Assembly: GCA_963781895.1 (NCBI GenBank)
Contig: CAWAIM010000022.1
Span: 1-64,000 of the forward strand
DNA from: Roseiarcus sp963781895
Lineage (GTDB): Bacteria > Pseudomonadota > Alphaproteobacteria > Rhizobiales > Beijerinckiaceae
Direction: 5' to 3'
DNA length: 64,000 nucleotides
Position numbers and translations under genes: made by a program. The notes beneath the pieces were generated by a model. The model was given only the letters and a program-made list of their open reading frames with translations, did no database searches and was not told where the DNA came from. Numbering within the stretch: the first letter of the stretch is position 1; each line of letters starts with the position of its first letter. This document shows positions 47,577 through 57,017 of the stretch, one piece after another.

Positions 47577-47930
47577 ATGAGCGTCACGAGACTTCATGCC
47601 GGCCCGCGCATGTCGCAGGCCGTCGTTCACGGCGCCACGATCTATCTCGCCGGCCAGGTCGCCGATCAGGCCAGGGGCAAGAGCGTGGCCGAGCAGACCG
47701 AGGACATTCTCGCCACGATCGACCGGCTGCTCGCGGAAGCGGGCTCGGACAGGACGAAAATCCTTTCGGCCACCATCTACCTCGCCGACATCGGGACTTT
47801 CGCCGAAATGAACGCGGTGTGGGACGCCTGGGTCCCCGCGGGCCATGCGCCGGCGCGCGCGACCGTCCAGGCCAAACTCGCCGCGGCCGCCTATGGCGTC
47901 GAAATCGCCTGCATCGCGGCCAAGGACTAA
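47577..47930 (+). CDS. RidA/YjgF/UK114 family protein
   Basis: This 117-residue protein has the RidA fold. TIYLAGQVADQARG is the first strand region, TEDILATIDRLLAEAGSDRTKIL the central helix and HAPARATVQAKLAAAAYGVEI the C-terminus. The Arg of PARATV is the conserved carboxylate-binding residue of true imine deaminases, so hydrolysis of enamine or imine intermediates is likely. It lies 72 bases upstream of AMP nucleosidase. Confidence 0.9.
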   Translation: MSVTRLHAGPRMSQAVVHGATIYLAGQVADQARGKSVAEQTEDILATIDRLLAEAGSDRTKILSATIYLADIGTFAEMNAVWDAWVPAGHAPARATVQAKLAAAAYGVEIACIAAKD

Positions 47931-48002
47931 AGTCGCCGGGCGCCGCGGTTCTCGCGGCCCGGGCCCCGGCCCGTTATTCAGCGTTGAAGGTGCGCCCTGG
48001 CA

Positions 48003-49481
48003 ATGATCCCGTCGATCGCGACCGCCAAAAGCTCATTCGTACGGGTCGCGACGCCCGACGAGGCGATCGGGCGCCTTGCGCGCCTCTACGAGGAGGCGAC
48101 GCAGGCGTTGCGCGGCGCGGTCGAGCGCTTCCTCAAGGACGGCGAACCGCCGTCCGCCGCGACGCGCGCCTTGTTCCGCTATCCCGAGTTGCGCGTGACC
48201 TATGCGCCCAACGGCCCGGCGCCGTCGAGCGCGCGGGCGTTCGCCAAATTCAGCGAGGCGGGCGTCTATGCGACGACGGTGACGCAGCCGGCGGAGTTTC
48301 GATCCTATCTGCTCGAACAGCTCGCGCCGCTGGTGTCGGAATATGGCGCCACGATCGAGGTCGGCGTCGGCGCGCAGGAGATACCTTACCCCTATGTGAT
48401 CGAAAGCGGCGACGAACTGACGCGCGGCGGCGCCGACGCCGTCGAGCTCGCCCGCTTCTTTCCCGTCCCCTCGCTGGCGACGATCGGCGACGAAACCGCG
48501 GACGGCGAGTTCGTTCATGGCCCCGAACGCCCCCTCGCCCTGTTCGACGCTCCCCGGGTCGACTATTCGCTGCGCCGGCTGGTGCACTACACCGGCTCCG
48601 ACTGGCGGGCGATGCAGCCCTGGGTGCTGCTGACCAACTATCACCGCTATGTCGACCAGTTCGTGCAATGGGGTCTCCAACAGCTTCATGCCGGCGCAGG
48701 GGTCGAGAAGGTCATTCTGCCGGGCAATGTCGTCATCGACCCGTCGCTTTCGCCGGCGGAGGCGGAGTCGCGGGCGGCGGGCGTCCCGTGGCATCGCTTC
48801 CAGATGCCCGCCTATCATCTCGTCCGCAACGACGGACGCGGCGTCAGCCTGGTCAATATCGGAGTGGGGCCCGCGAACGCCAAGAACATCACCGACCATA
48901 TCGCGGTCTTGAGGCCGCATTGCTGGCTGATGGTCGGCCATTGCGCGGGCTTGAGACAATCGCAGGTCATCGGCGACTACGTGCTGGCGCATGCCTATCT
49001 GAGGCGCGACAACATCCTCGACGACGCGGTGCCGCTGATGATGCCGATCCCGGCGCTGGCCGAAGTGCAGGTCGCGCTTCAGGAGGCGGTGGCGAAGGTG
49101 ACGGGCGATCGCGGCGAGGCCTTGAAGCGCCGCCTGCGCACCGGCACCGTCGTCACCAACGACGACCGCAACTGGGAATTGCGCTGGACCAAGGAGCGGC
49201 GGCTCATCAACATCTCGCGCGCCATCGCCGTCGACATGGAATCGGCGACCGTCGCCACCCAGGGGTTCCGGATGCGCGTGCCCTACGGCACGCTGCTGTG
49301 CGTGTCCGACAAGCCGCTGCACGGCGAGATCAAGCTGCCCGGCGCCGCCAACGCGTTCTACGAGCGCGCGATCGCCGAACACCTGCAGATCGGCATCGCC
49401 GCCATCGCCCTGCTGCAGAACCGCGATGCGGCGCTGCACTCGCGCAAGCTGCGCAGCTTCGACGAACCGCCGTTCCGGTAG
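48003..49481 (+). CDS. amn: AMP nucleosidase
   Basis: This 492-residue enzyme splits AMP into adenine and ribose 5-phosphate in purine salvage. The N-terminal Amn domain has YRYVDQF-type segments (LLTNYHRYVDQFVQWGLQQL). The C-terminal nucleoside-phosphorylase fold shows VNIGVGPANAKNITDHIAVL, CWLMVGHCAGLR and VDMESATVATQGFR, with the Glu that binds ribose. Length and motifs match E. coli Amn. Confidence 0.93.
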   Translation: MIPSIATAKSSFVRVATPDEAIGRLARLYEEATQALRGAVERFLKDGEPPSAATRALFRYPELRVTYAPNGPAPSSARAFAKFSEAGVYATTVTQPAEFRSYLLEQLAPLVSEYGATIEVGVGAQEIPYPYVIESGDELTRGGADAVELARFFPVPSLATIGDETADGEFVHGPERPLALFDAPRVDYSLRRLVHYTGSDWRAMQPWVLLTNYHRYVDQFVQWGLQQLHAGAGVEKVILPGNVVIDPSLSPAEAESRAAGVPWHRFQMPAYHLVRNDGRGVSLVNIGVGPANAKNITDHIAVLRPHCWLMVGHCAGLRQSQVIGDYVLAHAYLRRDNILDDAVPLMMPIPALAEVQVALQEAVAKVTGDRGEALKRRLRTGTVVTNDDRNWELRWTKERRLINISRAIAVDMESATVATQGFRMRVPYGTLLCVSDKPLHGEIKLPGAANAFYERAIAEHLQIGIAAIALLQNRDAALHSRKLRSFDEPPFR

Positions 49482-49496
49482 GCGAACGGCGCCGGC

Positions 49497-50117
49497 CTAG
49501 ATCACCACCACCGGCGTGCCGATATGCACCCGGTTGTAGAGATCGATCGCGTCCATGTCGCGCATGCGGATGCAGCCCGACGACACGGCCTGGCCGATCT
49601 CCGACGGCTCGTTGGTTCCGTGGATGCGATAGAGCGTGTCGTGATTGCCCTGGTAGAGATAGAGCGCGCGCGCGCCGAGCGGATTGTCCCACTGACCCTG
49701 AAGCGGGCCATGCGCCTTATAGGCCTGGAACGCGGGCCATCGCTCCATGATCGAGGCGGTCGGCATCCAGGTCGGCCATTCCTTCATCGCGCCGACCGAC
49801 GCCCGCCCGGTCCAGCCGTAGGCCTCGGCCCCCGTCGCGATGCGATATTCGATCGCCTCGCCATGGGGCAGCACGAAGTAAAGATGCTTGCTGCCGGTGT
49901 CGACGATGATCGTGCCGGGCCGTTCATTGGTCCGATATTGGACCTTGTTGCGGATGACCGGGATGCGCCATTCGTCCGGCTCCGCCAGCGCCATCATTTG
50001 TTTGTCGCGCGTGGTCAGCTGCGGGTCCGGAAGCCCCGACTGGATGACCGGCGCGCAGCCGCTCACCATGGCGCTGACCGCCAATACGATCCCCAGGAGA
50101 ATAGCCTTCGCCTTCAT
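49497..50117 (-). CDS. L,D-transpeptidase lipoprotein (YkuD domain)
   Basis: This 206-residue protein has a lipoprotein signal (MKAKAILLGIVLAVSAMVSGC, lipobox VSGC). The YkuD catalytic domain ends in IHGTNEPSEIGQAVSSGCIRM, with the active His, Ser-x-Gly-Cys and Arg. These enzymes cross-link peptidoglycan (3-3 bonds) or attach proteins to it in the periplasm. The ATG at 50117 gives the signal peptide; longer frames add no signal. It is convergent with amn. Confidence 0.9.
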   Translation of the reverse strand: MKAKAILLGIVLAVSAMVSGCAPVIQSGLPDPQLTTRDKQMMALAEPDEWRIPVIRNKVQYRTNERPGTIIVDTGSKHLYFVLPHGEAIEYRIATGAEAYGWTGRASVGAMKEWPTWMPTASIMERWPAFQAYKAHGPLQGQWDNPLGARALYLYQGNHDTLYRIHGTNEPSEIGQAVSSGCIRMRDMDAIDLYNRVHIGTPVVVI

Positions 50118-50416
50118 GCCCACCCCACGCCAATGCACGGTAACCGCTCAGTTACCATAAAACGAGACAGTTTAAAGAATGTTCCGATGCCGCAGCGGCC
50201 GAACGACCCTCGCGAAACGCATACGGTTCCGCCCAGCTCATTCCGCCACGCCAAGCATTTCCTTTTAGCTAAAAAGACTCGCTAAGTCCAACCGATTGAT
50301 TCGCCTGCCCTACGTAGGCGATTGATATGAAACTTGCTTGGCGGCCGCGCGTCCTCCAGGGACGTCGGGGCCGGAAACAGAATCAATTTTGCGTGATCAC
50401 GCCGGAGAAAGACGAG

Positions 50417-51245
50417 ATGAACACGACGCGATGGCCGGCCCGCCTGGTTCTGGTCGGCGCCGGGAAAATGGGCGGGGCGATGGCTTCAGGCTGGCTCGAC
50501 GGCGGCCTCGCGGCGTCGTCGCTGGTCATTCTGGAGCCCCGTCCGTCGCAGGAGATCGCGGCGTTGGCGAGCGCCCGCGGCGCGGCGCTCAACCCCACGA
50601 TCGCGGGACTGGCGCCGCCCGAGGCGCTCGTGCTGGCCGTGAAGCCGCAAAGCCTCGACGCGGTCGCGCCGCTGATCGCCTCGCTGGCGGGAGAACGCAC
50701 GCTCGTCATGTCGATTCTCGCCGGCAAGACGATCGCCAACCTGACGGCGCGCTTTCCGCGCGCGCGCGCCGTCGTTCGCGCAATGCCCAATACGCCCGCC
50801 GCGATCGGGCGGGGCGTCACGGCCGCATTCGCCAATTCCGAGGTCAACGCCGAGCAGCGGCGCTGGAGCCGAGAGCCTGCTCGGCGCGGTCGGGTCTTTC
50901 CACTGGCTCGACGAGGAGGCCTCGATCGACGCGGTGACGGCGATCTCGGGAAGCGGCCCGGCCTATGTGTTCGCGCTGACCGAGGCCCTGGCGGCCGCGG
51001 CCGAGAAACTCGGCCTGCCGGCGGAACTGGCGATGAGCCTTGCCCGCGGCACGGTCGAAGGCGCGGGCGAACTGATGCGGCGCGAGAGCGCGACCCCGCC
51101 CGCGATCCTGCGCCGAAACGTCACGTCCCCGGGCGGCACCACCGCCGCGGCGCTCGCGGTGCTCCAGGGCGCGGGCGGCCTCGACGATCTGATGGCGCGC
51201 GCGGCCGCCGCGGCGCGCGCGCGCGCCGCGGAAATGGCGGGGTGA
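50417..51245 (+). CDS. proC: Pyrroline-5-carboxylate reductase, frameshifted
   Basis: ProC makes proline from pyrroline-5-carboxylate with NADPH. The first frame has the nucleotide loop LVLVGAGKMGGAMASGWLDGG, LAVKPQSLD and VRAMPNTPAAIGRGVTA. It breaks after VNAEQRRW near 50873-50878, and the next frame continues ESLLGAVGSFHWLDEEASIDAVTAISGSGPAYVFAL. It ends with RRNVTSPGGTTAAALAVLQ, the catalytic C-terminal motif. One inserted base accounts for this (829 bases, 3n+1), giving 275 residues, the normal length. Confidence 0.9.
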
Positions 51246-51314
51246 GTCGCGAGAGCCTTGGCGGGCCGCGCGCCAGCGCCTAGATAAGCATAAGGCCGTT
51301 CTGAGGAGCCCCTG

Positions 51315-52056
51315 ATGGCGAACACTGTGAAGAGCGAAGCCAAATCGGCGGCGCCGGACCCGCGCGGCAAAATCGTCGACGCGCTGATGACGCTCGCCGC
51401 CCAACAGCGCTTCGAGGACATCTCGATCCGCGACATCTGCAAGGCGGCCGGAGTGTCGCTCGCCGATTTCCGCGACTGCTTCCCGTCCAAGGGCGCGGTT
51501 CTGGCGGGCTTTTCCCGCCGCATCGACCGCGCGGTCCTGGCGCAGGTCGGCCCCGGAACTCGCCGACGAGAGCCCGCGCGAGCGCCTGTTCGACATCCTG
51601 ATGCTGCGCCTCGAAGCCATGACGCCCTATCGCGAGGGCGTGCGCGAAGCGGCGGCGTGGCTCCGGCGTAGTCCCGCCTCGGCCCTGGCGATGAACCAGG
51701 TCGTGATCGGCTCGATGCGCTTCATGCTCGAGGCGGCGGGGATTGAAGCCGAGGGCGCCGTCGGGAGCATCAAGCTGCAGGGTCTCGCGCTCGCCTGGGC
51801 GCGCGTGGTCGCGGCATGGCTCGACGACGACGAGACCGGCCTTTCGAAGACGATGGCCGAACTCGATCGCGAATTGACGCGCGGCGAACGCGCGGTCGCC
51901 GGCGTCGAGTGCCTGAACGACATGGCGACCCCGTTCAGGGCGTTCGCGCGCGCCGCCATGGCGTCGGGCCGCCGAATGCGCGAACGCGCGCGCCCCCACG
52001 CCCGCCGCGACAAGGCCGCCGACGCCGATGAAGCCGACGACGCGGCCGCGTCCTGA
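51315..52056 (+). CDS. TetR family regulator, frameshifted
   Basis: This TetR-like protein has its DNA-binding part in the first frame: FEDISIRDICKAAGVSLADFRDCFPSKGAVLAGF. The frame is lost at the CCCC run 51551-51554. The next frame continues ELADESPRERLFDILMLRLEAMTPYREG to the end. One inserted C explains this (742 bases, 3n+1), giving 246 residues. The C-terminal ligand domain resembles COQ9/UbiB-associated TetR-like proteins in layout only. The target is unknown. It follows proC by 70 bases. Confidence 0.8.
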
Positions 52057-52298
52057 GCGGTCCGGCCGCAGCGCTCGCGGGGTCTCGGTTTCACACGCCG
52101 CCTTGGGTCGAATTCGCCTCTCTTCGCGCCGCGCCTTCCCTAAGGTAAATAAAGCGTGGCGGACGATTCAAAGTTGAGCGATTCTCTTGAGCCTTCGCTC
52201 CCCACGGGCGGCGAAAGATGGGCGGAATCGGCCTGTTCAGCGAGGTTTAACCACCCCCGTTAGGCGCTCGCCCACGGCAACGGCCTCATCCTTCACGC

Positions 52299-52868
52299 AT
52301 GGTCACTCATTGCGCGGAGCCGGTCGTGTCTCATTCGCTGAACCCCGCTCAATTCCTGCGGATCGAAGCCTGCGATCCGCGCGCCGACAATCGCCGGCGC
52401 GTCATCGACGTCGCCCGCGACGGGGTCGTCATTCATCGCTCCGTCGCCGGCGTCGCCATGGCGATCCGCGTCCTTTCCAGCGCCTATCGCGGCGTCGCCC
52501 TGCGCGTGACGGGGCTCGACGAGGGCCGGTTCCGCTATGAGGCGAGGCTCCTGCATCGCGATCCCGATCTGTCGGTGCCGCTGGCCGAGGGCGAGGATCA
52601 GGCGACGATCGAGACCCAGTGGCGTGAATGGGTGCGCTTTTTGCGCCTGCCCGCGCTCGTCGGACGGACCGGAACCGGCGACGTCGAGGTGAACCTGGAC
52701 GTCACCGATATGGCGCGCCGTCGACCGAGCGCTCGCCGACGCGGAAGGGCCCTCGCCTCGCGCCGCGGACGCTTTCTTTTGCGGCGCAAGGTCGGCGGCT
52801 CCTTGTTCGACGCGACAATACACTCCGATCCTCGCGTCCTGTTTCCCGGATCGAAATCTGACCGCTGA
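52299..52868 (+). CDS. DUF6101-like hypothetical protein
   Basis: This 189-residue protein has a beta-rich, PilZ-like middle (DGVVIHRSVAGVAMAIRVLSS, YRGVALRV, FRYEARLLHRDPDLSVPL) and a strongly basic tail (RRRPSARRRGRALASRRGR). I recall this architecture from DUF6101 proteins of Hyphomicrobiales, whose function is unknown. A GTG at 52326 with CGGAG upstream may be the true start, since the ATG at 52299 lacks a ribosome site. The basic tail suggests binding to nucleic acid or membrane lipids. Confidence 0.6.
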   Translation: MVTHCAEPVVSHSLNPAQFLRIEACDPRADNRRRVIDVARDGVVIHRSVAGVAMAIRVLSSAYRGVALRVTGLDEGRFRYEARLLHRDPDLSVPLAEGEDQATIETQWREWVRFLRLPALVGRTGTGDVEVNLDVTDMARRRPSARRRGRALASRRGRFLLRRKVGGSLFDATIHSDPRVLFPGSKSDR

Positions 52869-52979
52869 TGCGACAAGCGCCGGTCTGCGCGCCCCGATCC
52901 TTCGATCTTGTCGCGGCGGCGCCGCTCGCCGCACCCAATGCGCCGATCCTCGTCGAATGAGGCCGGCGTCGCCCTCGCC

Positions 52980-53903
52980 TCAGGCCAGCGTCGAATCGCC
53001 GCCGAGCCTGACGGTGACGACCTCCGGCGGCCGAAGCACGCGCACCGGCGCGTAGGACGTCCCGAGGCCCCCGGAGACGATCAGCTTGCGCTCGCCGAGC
53101 GCGTATTCGCCATAGATGAACTTGGCTGACCGCCGCCTGATGTAGCGCATCGGCGAGCCGAAAATGGGGAGATTGACCTGGCCGCCATGCAGGTGGCCTG
53201 CAAGCGTCAGGGCGAAGCGGTCGGGCACGGCGGGAAAGACATAGGGCTCGTGGGCGAGCAGCAGCGCTGGAGCGTCGTCGTCGATTTCGCGCATCGCCGC
53301 CCCGATATCGTCGACGCCGCGCCGGCCGTGCGACGCGGAGAACGCGTGCGCGAGCTGATCGCCCAGCCCAACCAGCCAAAAGGGGCGCCCGCGCTGGAAC
53401 AGGCGCAGCGATTGATTTTCGAGCACGGGTATCCCAGCCGCCTCGACCGCCCGGCGCACGCTGCGCGAACGGTCGGGCGGATCGGTCGGAATGGCCGCCG
53501 ACCACCAATCGTGATTTCCGAGGATGGAATAGACCCCGAGCGGCGCTTCCAGCCGCGCCAGCTGTTCCGCCCAGGCGCCCGGCGGCACATATCCCGAAAC
53601 GAACGGATGGGTGCAAACAAAGTCGCCAAGCAACACCGTCAGATCGGGCTTCTGGGCGTTGGCGAGGTCGACGATGTCGCCGATGCGCTCTTCGGACATC
53701 CACGGGTAGCACGCATGAATGTCGGCGATGACCGCGATCCTCAGCTCGAGGTCCTCGGGCCAGCCTCGCAGATGCGGATTGTATGGCGTCAGCGCCAGCG
53801 CGCTTCCGGTTTCATAGGCTGTCGCGTAACCGGTGAACGCGAAGGTCGCCGCGCCCGCGACGCCCGCGCCGGCCAGGAACCGGCGCCTCGTCAATGTAAC
53901 CAT
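52980..53903 (-). CDS. Tat-exported metallophosphoesterase
   Basis: This 307-residue calcineurin-like phosphoesterase has a twin-arginine signal (TLTRRRFLAGAGVAGAATFAF). The di-metal site is complete: ADIHACYP, LLGDFV, GNHDWW, LAHEP and LAGHLHGGQV. Similar proteins (YkuE-type) remove the headgroup of UDP-lipid or dephosphorylate lipid A-like substrates at the outer face of the membrane. The substrate here is unknown. Confidence 0.9.
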   Translation of the reverse strand: MVTLTRRRFLAGAGVAGAATFAFTGYATAYETGSALALTPYNPHLRGWPEDLELRIAVIADIHACYPWMSEERIGDIVDLANAQKPDLTVLLGDFVCTHPFVSGYVPPGAWAEQLARLEAPLGVYSILGNHDWWSAAIPTDPPDRSRSVRRAVEAAGIPVLENQSLRLFQRGRPFWLVGLGDQLAHAFSASHGRRGVDDIGAAMREIDDDAPALLLAHEPYVFPAVPDRFALTLAGHLHGGQVNLPIFGSPMRYIRRRSAKFIYGEYALGERKLIVSGGLGTSYAPVRVLRPPEVVTVRLGGDSTLA

Positions 53904-53960
53904 CGTCTACGCCCGCCTCAAACGGATGCCCCCGTTGGCGTTCGCGCCATGATGAAGGAC

Positions 53961-54197
53961 TTAGACGGCCATATCGACTTGCGCAAGCCGGGGAACGAGC
54001 GGAAGCAGATAAAATCCGCCGCGTTCGAGCGACTCGTTCATGTCTGGATCGAAGTCGCCTGGGTCGAGGTCCAGCGCGTCCGCGACTGCCGCGAGGCCGA
54101 TATCGTGATAGATGCGAGCCAATACGCTTCCGCGAACTTCTCGTTGACCCGGGGCCTCGGGGATCGCGTCAAAATCATCGCGCATTGCCGTCTCCAC
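53961..54197 (-). CDS. Small acidic hypothetical protein
   Basis: This protein is 78 residues from a GTG (GCGAGGG upstream) or 74 from the ATG four codons later. It is acidic (DDFDAIPEAPGQ, DLDPGDFDPDMNESLERG) with one predicted helix, SVLARIYHDIGLAAVADAL. Codon use is typical for the neighbourhood. I do not recognise a family. It lies 57 bases upstream of the phosphoesterase start on the same strand and could be co-transcribed with it. Confidence 0.5.
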   Translation of the reverse strand: METAMRDDFDAIPEAPGQREVRGSVLARIYHDIGLAAVADALDLDPGDFDPDMNESLERGGFYLLPLVPRLAQVDMAV

Positions 54198-54512
54198 CCT
54201 CGCTCCATAGCTTTCGCGTCCGCCCGCCCTTCGCGCGCCTAAAGATCAAGCTGAGTGAAATCCGTTAAGAGCGATTTAATGGCGCAGATACGATTTTTTC
54301 CCCTGCGTCAGCCGCCGCGCCGCCGCGATCTGGCCGCAATGCGAATGGCGCGCGCCAGCCCTGTCGCCGTCCCGACGCGCGGGCGACCCCGTCGTCGCGC
54401 GCGGACAGCGCGGCCTGACCGCGCTTGCGCGAGGCTTCGCCTTGAGCCCGATTTGGCGATATAAGCCGTCCAGGCGGCCCGTTGTCGACCACAGCCGCGC
54501 TAACGGGGATGA
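54198..54512. other. Intergenic stretch upstream of the AsmA gene
   Basis: 315 bases between divergent genes. No frame has coding character beyond Arg-rich translations. It must carry the promoters for the AsmA-like gene and the small acidic gene, but I cannot single out boxes. Confidence 0.35.
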
Positions 54513-56312
54513 ATGAGGATGCGTCGAGTCGCGGCATGGACCTGCGTCATCGCAGTGACAGCCGTCGCGGCGGCCTGCGGTTTCGTGCGCTGGCCGATGT
54601 CGCCGGCGCGGGTCGGCGACAGTCTCAACGCCGCCTTCGCCCCCTCGTCGCGCCTGCGGTGGCGCGCGCCGGCGGCCGTCACTTTCGCCGTGCTTCCCTG
54701 GCCGAGCTTGCACGTCGTTGACGCGCGCCTCGACGACGCGTTCGGCGTCGACCTGTTCGCCGCGCCGCGCGCGCGGCTGGACCTGTCGGTCGGAGAGCTC
54801 TTGCGCGGTCGTTTCGTACCCAAACGCGCGGTCCTCGTCTCGCCGATCGCGACGCTCAATCTCGACCGGCCGCCCTTCGCTGGCCCGTGGGGAGATTCGG
54901 CTGGAGCAGCAAGCGCGGAGGGCGCCTTGGCGCCCCTCTCGAGCCTCAGTCTATCGAACGGAGTGATCCGCCTCGTCAGCGAGCGGCGCGCCCTCGACAC
55001 GGTGTTCGAGAATGTCCAGGGCCGGCTCGACGGGCTCACGGTCGACGGCGGACTGCGTTTCGACGTGTCAGCGGTCTGGCGCGACAAACCGCTCGGCGTC
55101 GCCGGCGCGCTCGCCGGCGTGGAAACCGCCACGAGGGGCGCGCCCAGGCCATTTTGGTTCACGCTGGCCTCGCCAGTCGCCACCGTCGCGTTCAATGGGG
55201 CGCTGGTCGGCGACGGCGCGCCGAGCATCGAAGGCGGTATCAAGGCGTCGGTTCCTTCTCTGGCCGCCTTGACGCGTCTTTTCGGCGCCAGCCCTCCTTC
55301 GTTGCTCGTCGCCGACGATGTCGCGATCGCCGCCAGGGTCAAGGCGAGTGTGGACAATCTCATGCTCGACGAGGCGACCTTGACGAGCGCCGGGCAGACG
55401 CTCCAGGGCGCGCTCGAGGTCGCGAACGTCGGTGGCCGCCCGGTCATTTCCGGCACGCTCGCCGCCGATTGGCTGGCGATCGCGCCCCTGCTCGGCGCGC
55501 CGCCGCCGTTGTTCGACCCGGCCGGCGGTTGGAGCGCCAAACCGTTCTCGCCTGCGCCGCTGCGCGTCTTCGATCTCGACCTGCGTCTCTCGGCGGCGCA
55601 ACTCGACCTGTACGATCACGTGCTGGACAATGCGGCGGGGTCGGTGATCCTCAAAGACGGCGTCCTGACGGCCAGCCTGCTCGAGGCCGCCGCCTATCAG
55701 GGGCGGCTTCATGCCGAAGCGCGGGTCGATTGCAACGGCGAGAGGCTACGGATTCGCGCCAATGCGGAACTCGCCGACGCGGATTTGGGCGCGGGCTTCG
55801 CCGATTTCGGTTGGCGGGTCCCGAGTGGGCAGGGCGTGGCGCGGTTCGCCGTCAAAACATCCGGCGAATCGCCGGCCGCCGCCGTCGCTCGCCTGAGCGG
55901 TTCGGCGTCGCTCGAAATGGTTCAGGGCGCGATCGCCGGCGTCAATCTGGAGGAGGCGCTCCGCCGCAGCCAGCGCCGGCCGATCGACGTCGCCCGCGAC
56001 ATGCGTCTCGGCGGAACGGCCTTCGACCGGCTCGCGGTCGCCGTGGGGCTCGACAAGGGCGTCGCCCAAGTCGCCAGCGGCGAAATGACCTCCGACGGGG
56101 TCGCGGCAAAGCTCGCGGGCGCGATCGATCTGGCCGCCCAAAGCTGGAATTTGCGCGTGCTGGCGACACAGACCGGCTCTTCCGGCGATGAATCGCAAAA
56201 CGCGGCCCATCTGACGATCAATATAAACGGGCCATGGTCGTCGCCGACGGTCGGCGCGATCGGCGACAAGGACGGGCTTCACGAGAAAACCGATCCGGCG
56301 CCGCCGCCCTGA
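54513..56312 (+). CDS. AsmA-like protein
   Basis: This 599-residue protein is anchored by one N-terminal helix (residues 3-22, AAWTCVIAVTAVAAACGFV). The rest is repetitive beta-structure: LPWPSLHVVDARLDDAFG, LDLSVGELLRGRFV. It ends with the AsmA_2-type segment AVGLDKGVAQVASGEMTSDGVAAKLAGAIDLAAQSW. AsmA-like proteins of this repeat type are thought to bridge the inner and outer membranes and carry phospholipids or influence envelope assembly. Length is typical for alphaproteobacterial members. Confidence 0.85.
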   Translation: MRMRRVAAWTCVIAVTAVAAACGFVRWPMSPARVGDSLNAAFAPSSRLRWRAPAAVTFAVLPWPSLHVVDARLDDAFGVDLFAAPRARLDLSVGELLRGRFVPKRAVLVSPIATLNLDRPPFAGPWGDSAGAASAEGALAPLSSLSLSNGVIRLVSERRALDTVFENVQGRLDGLTVDGGLRFDVSAVWRDKPLGVAGALAGVETATRGAPRPFWFTLASPVATVAFNGALVGDGAPSIEGGIKASVPSLAALTRLFGASPPSLLVADDVAIAARVKASVDNLMLDEATLTSAGQTLQGALEVANVGGRPVISGTLAADWLAIAPLLGAPPPLFDPAGGWSAKPFSPAPLRVFDLDLRLSAAQLDLYDHVLDNAAGSVILKDGVLTASLLEAAAYQGRLHAEARVDCNGERLRIRANAELADADLGAGFADFGWRVPSGQGVARFAVKTSGESPAAAVARLSGSASLEMVQGAIAGVNLEEALRRSQRRPIDVARDMRLGGTAFDRLAVAVGLDKGVAQVASGEMTSDGVAAKLAGAIDLAAQSWNLRVLATQTGSSGDESQNAAHLTININGPWSSPTVGAIGDKDGLHEKTDPAPPP

Positions 56313-56528
56313 AGGGTCCGAGGCGGCTACGCGCATCAGGTGGTCAGGTTGTGAGGTTGTCGCTGCGTTCGCCTCGCGGCCTCGCTGTTGCGGGCGGCCG
56401 CGACCGGAGAATTCGACCTCGAACAGGTCTCACCGCTGGAACTCCACACTGACGGCGCGAGAAAGCGCGCCGCGAACCGTTCCCGGCGTCGGGCGAACTG
56501 GAAGCGTGGACGCGACGATCGCGGACGC

Positions 56529-56560
56529 TTGACAATACGTTGAAACGTGTATATGCACTT
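56529..56560 (+). promoter_or_regulatory. Promoter and operator of the MarR gene
   Basis: TTGACA (56529-56534) and TATGCA (56552-56557) are 17 bases apart, and the operator-like dyad ACGTGTATATGCACTT (56545-56560) covers the -10 box. Transcription would start about 7 bases later, near the ATG at 56565, so the mRNA may be leaderless. A second copy of the dyad lies at 56984-56999. Confidence 0.65.
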
Positions 56561-56564
56561 TTTT

Positions 56565-56969
56565 ATGGACCCGGACGCGATCGACTTCAGCGCTTGCCGT
56601 GAATGCGCCTGTTCCGCGGCTCGACGCGAGAGTCGGGAGATCACCCGCTTTTTCGACCAGGCGATGCGTGGTGCGGGGATACGAACGACCCAATTCAGCG
56701 TTCTTGCGACGCTTGTTCAAACCGGCCCGATCGCTTCAACGCGGCTTGCCGCGCTTCTTGGCCTCGAACGCACGACGCTGACGCGCAATCTTCGACCGCT
56801 GATGCGCGACGGGCTCGTGAGCAGTGAGTACGGCCTGGACAGACGGGTCCACAAGGTCGCGATAACGCGCCGGGGAGAAGAGGCGGCCCGAAGAGCCTTC
56901 CCCTACTGGAAGACCGCGCAGGAAGCGGCGCTGGCGAAGGCGGCGAAGCTGAAGGACAGCGCTGTGTAA
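56565..56969 (+). CDS. MarR family regulator
   Basis: This winged-helix MarR protein is 134 residues from the ATG (MDPDAIDF); an in-frame GTG at 56547 lies inside the operator. The N-terminus CRECACSAARRESREIT has the C-x2-C-x-C seen in a MarR subgroup, which could sense oxidants or electrophiles. The DNA-binding part is PIASTRLAALLGLERTTLTRNLRPLMRDG, and the wing is DRRVHKVAITRRGEE. Identical dyads before it and before the downstream membrane gene suggest that it represses both. Confidence 0.87.
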   Translation: MDPDAIDFSACRECACSAARRESREITRFFDQAMRGAGIRTTQFSVLATLVQTGPIASTRLAALLGLERTTLTRNLRPLMRDGLVSSEYGLDRRVHKVAITRRGEEAARRAFPYWKTAQEAALAKAAKLKDSAV

Positions 56970-56983
56970 AAAATTTCGCGGTT

Positions 56984-56999
56984 AAGTGTATATACACGT
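56984..56999. promoter_or_regulatory. MarR operator copy before the membrane gene
   Basis: AAGTGTATATACACGT contains the perfect 12-base palindrome GTGTATATACAC (56986-56997). On the opposite strand it matches the dyad at 56545-56560 at all but one position of the 16-base core. It lies about 20 bases before the start at 57018. Confidence 0.8.
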
Positions 57000-57017
57000 T
57001 CGAAAGGAGCGGCCAGG

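Noticed and set aside
50188..50286. 32-codon frame upstream of proC
   Set aside because: No ribosome site and no protein-like composition; probably chance.
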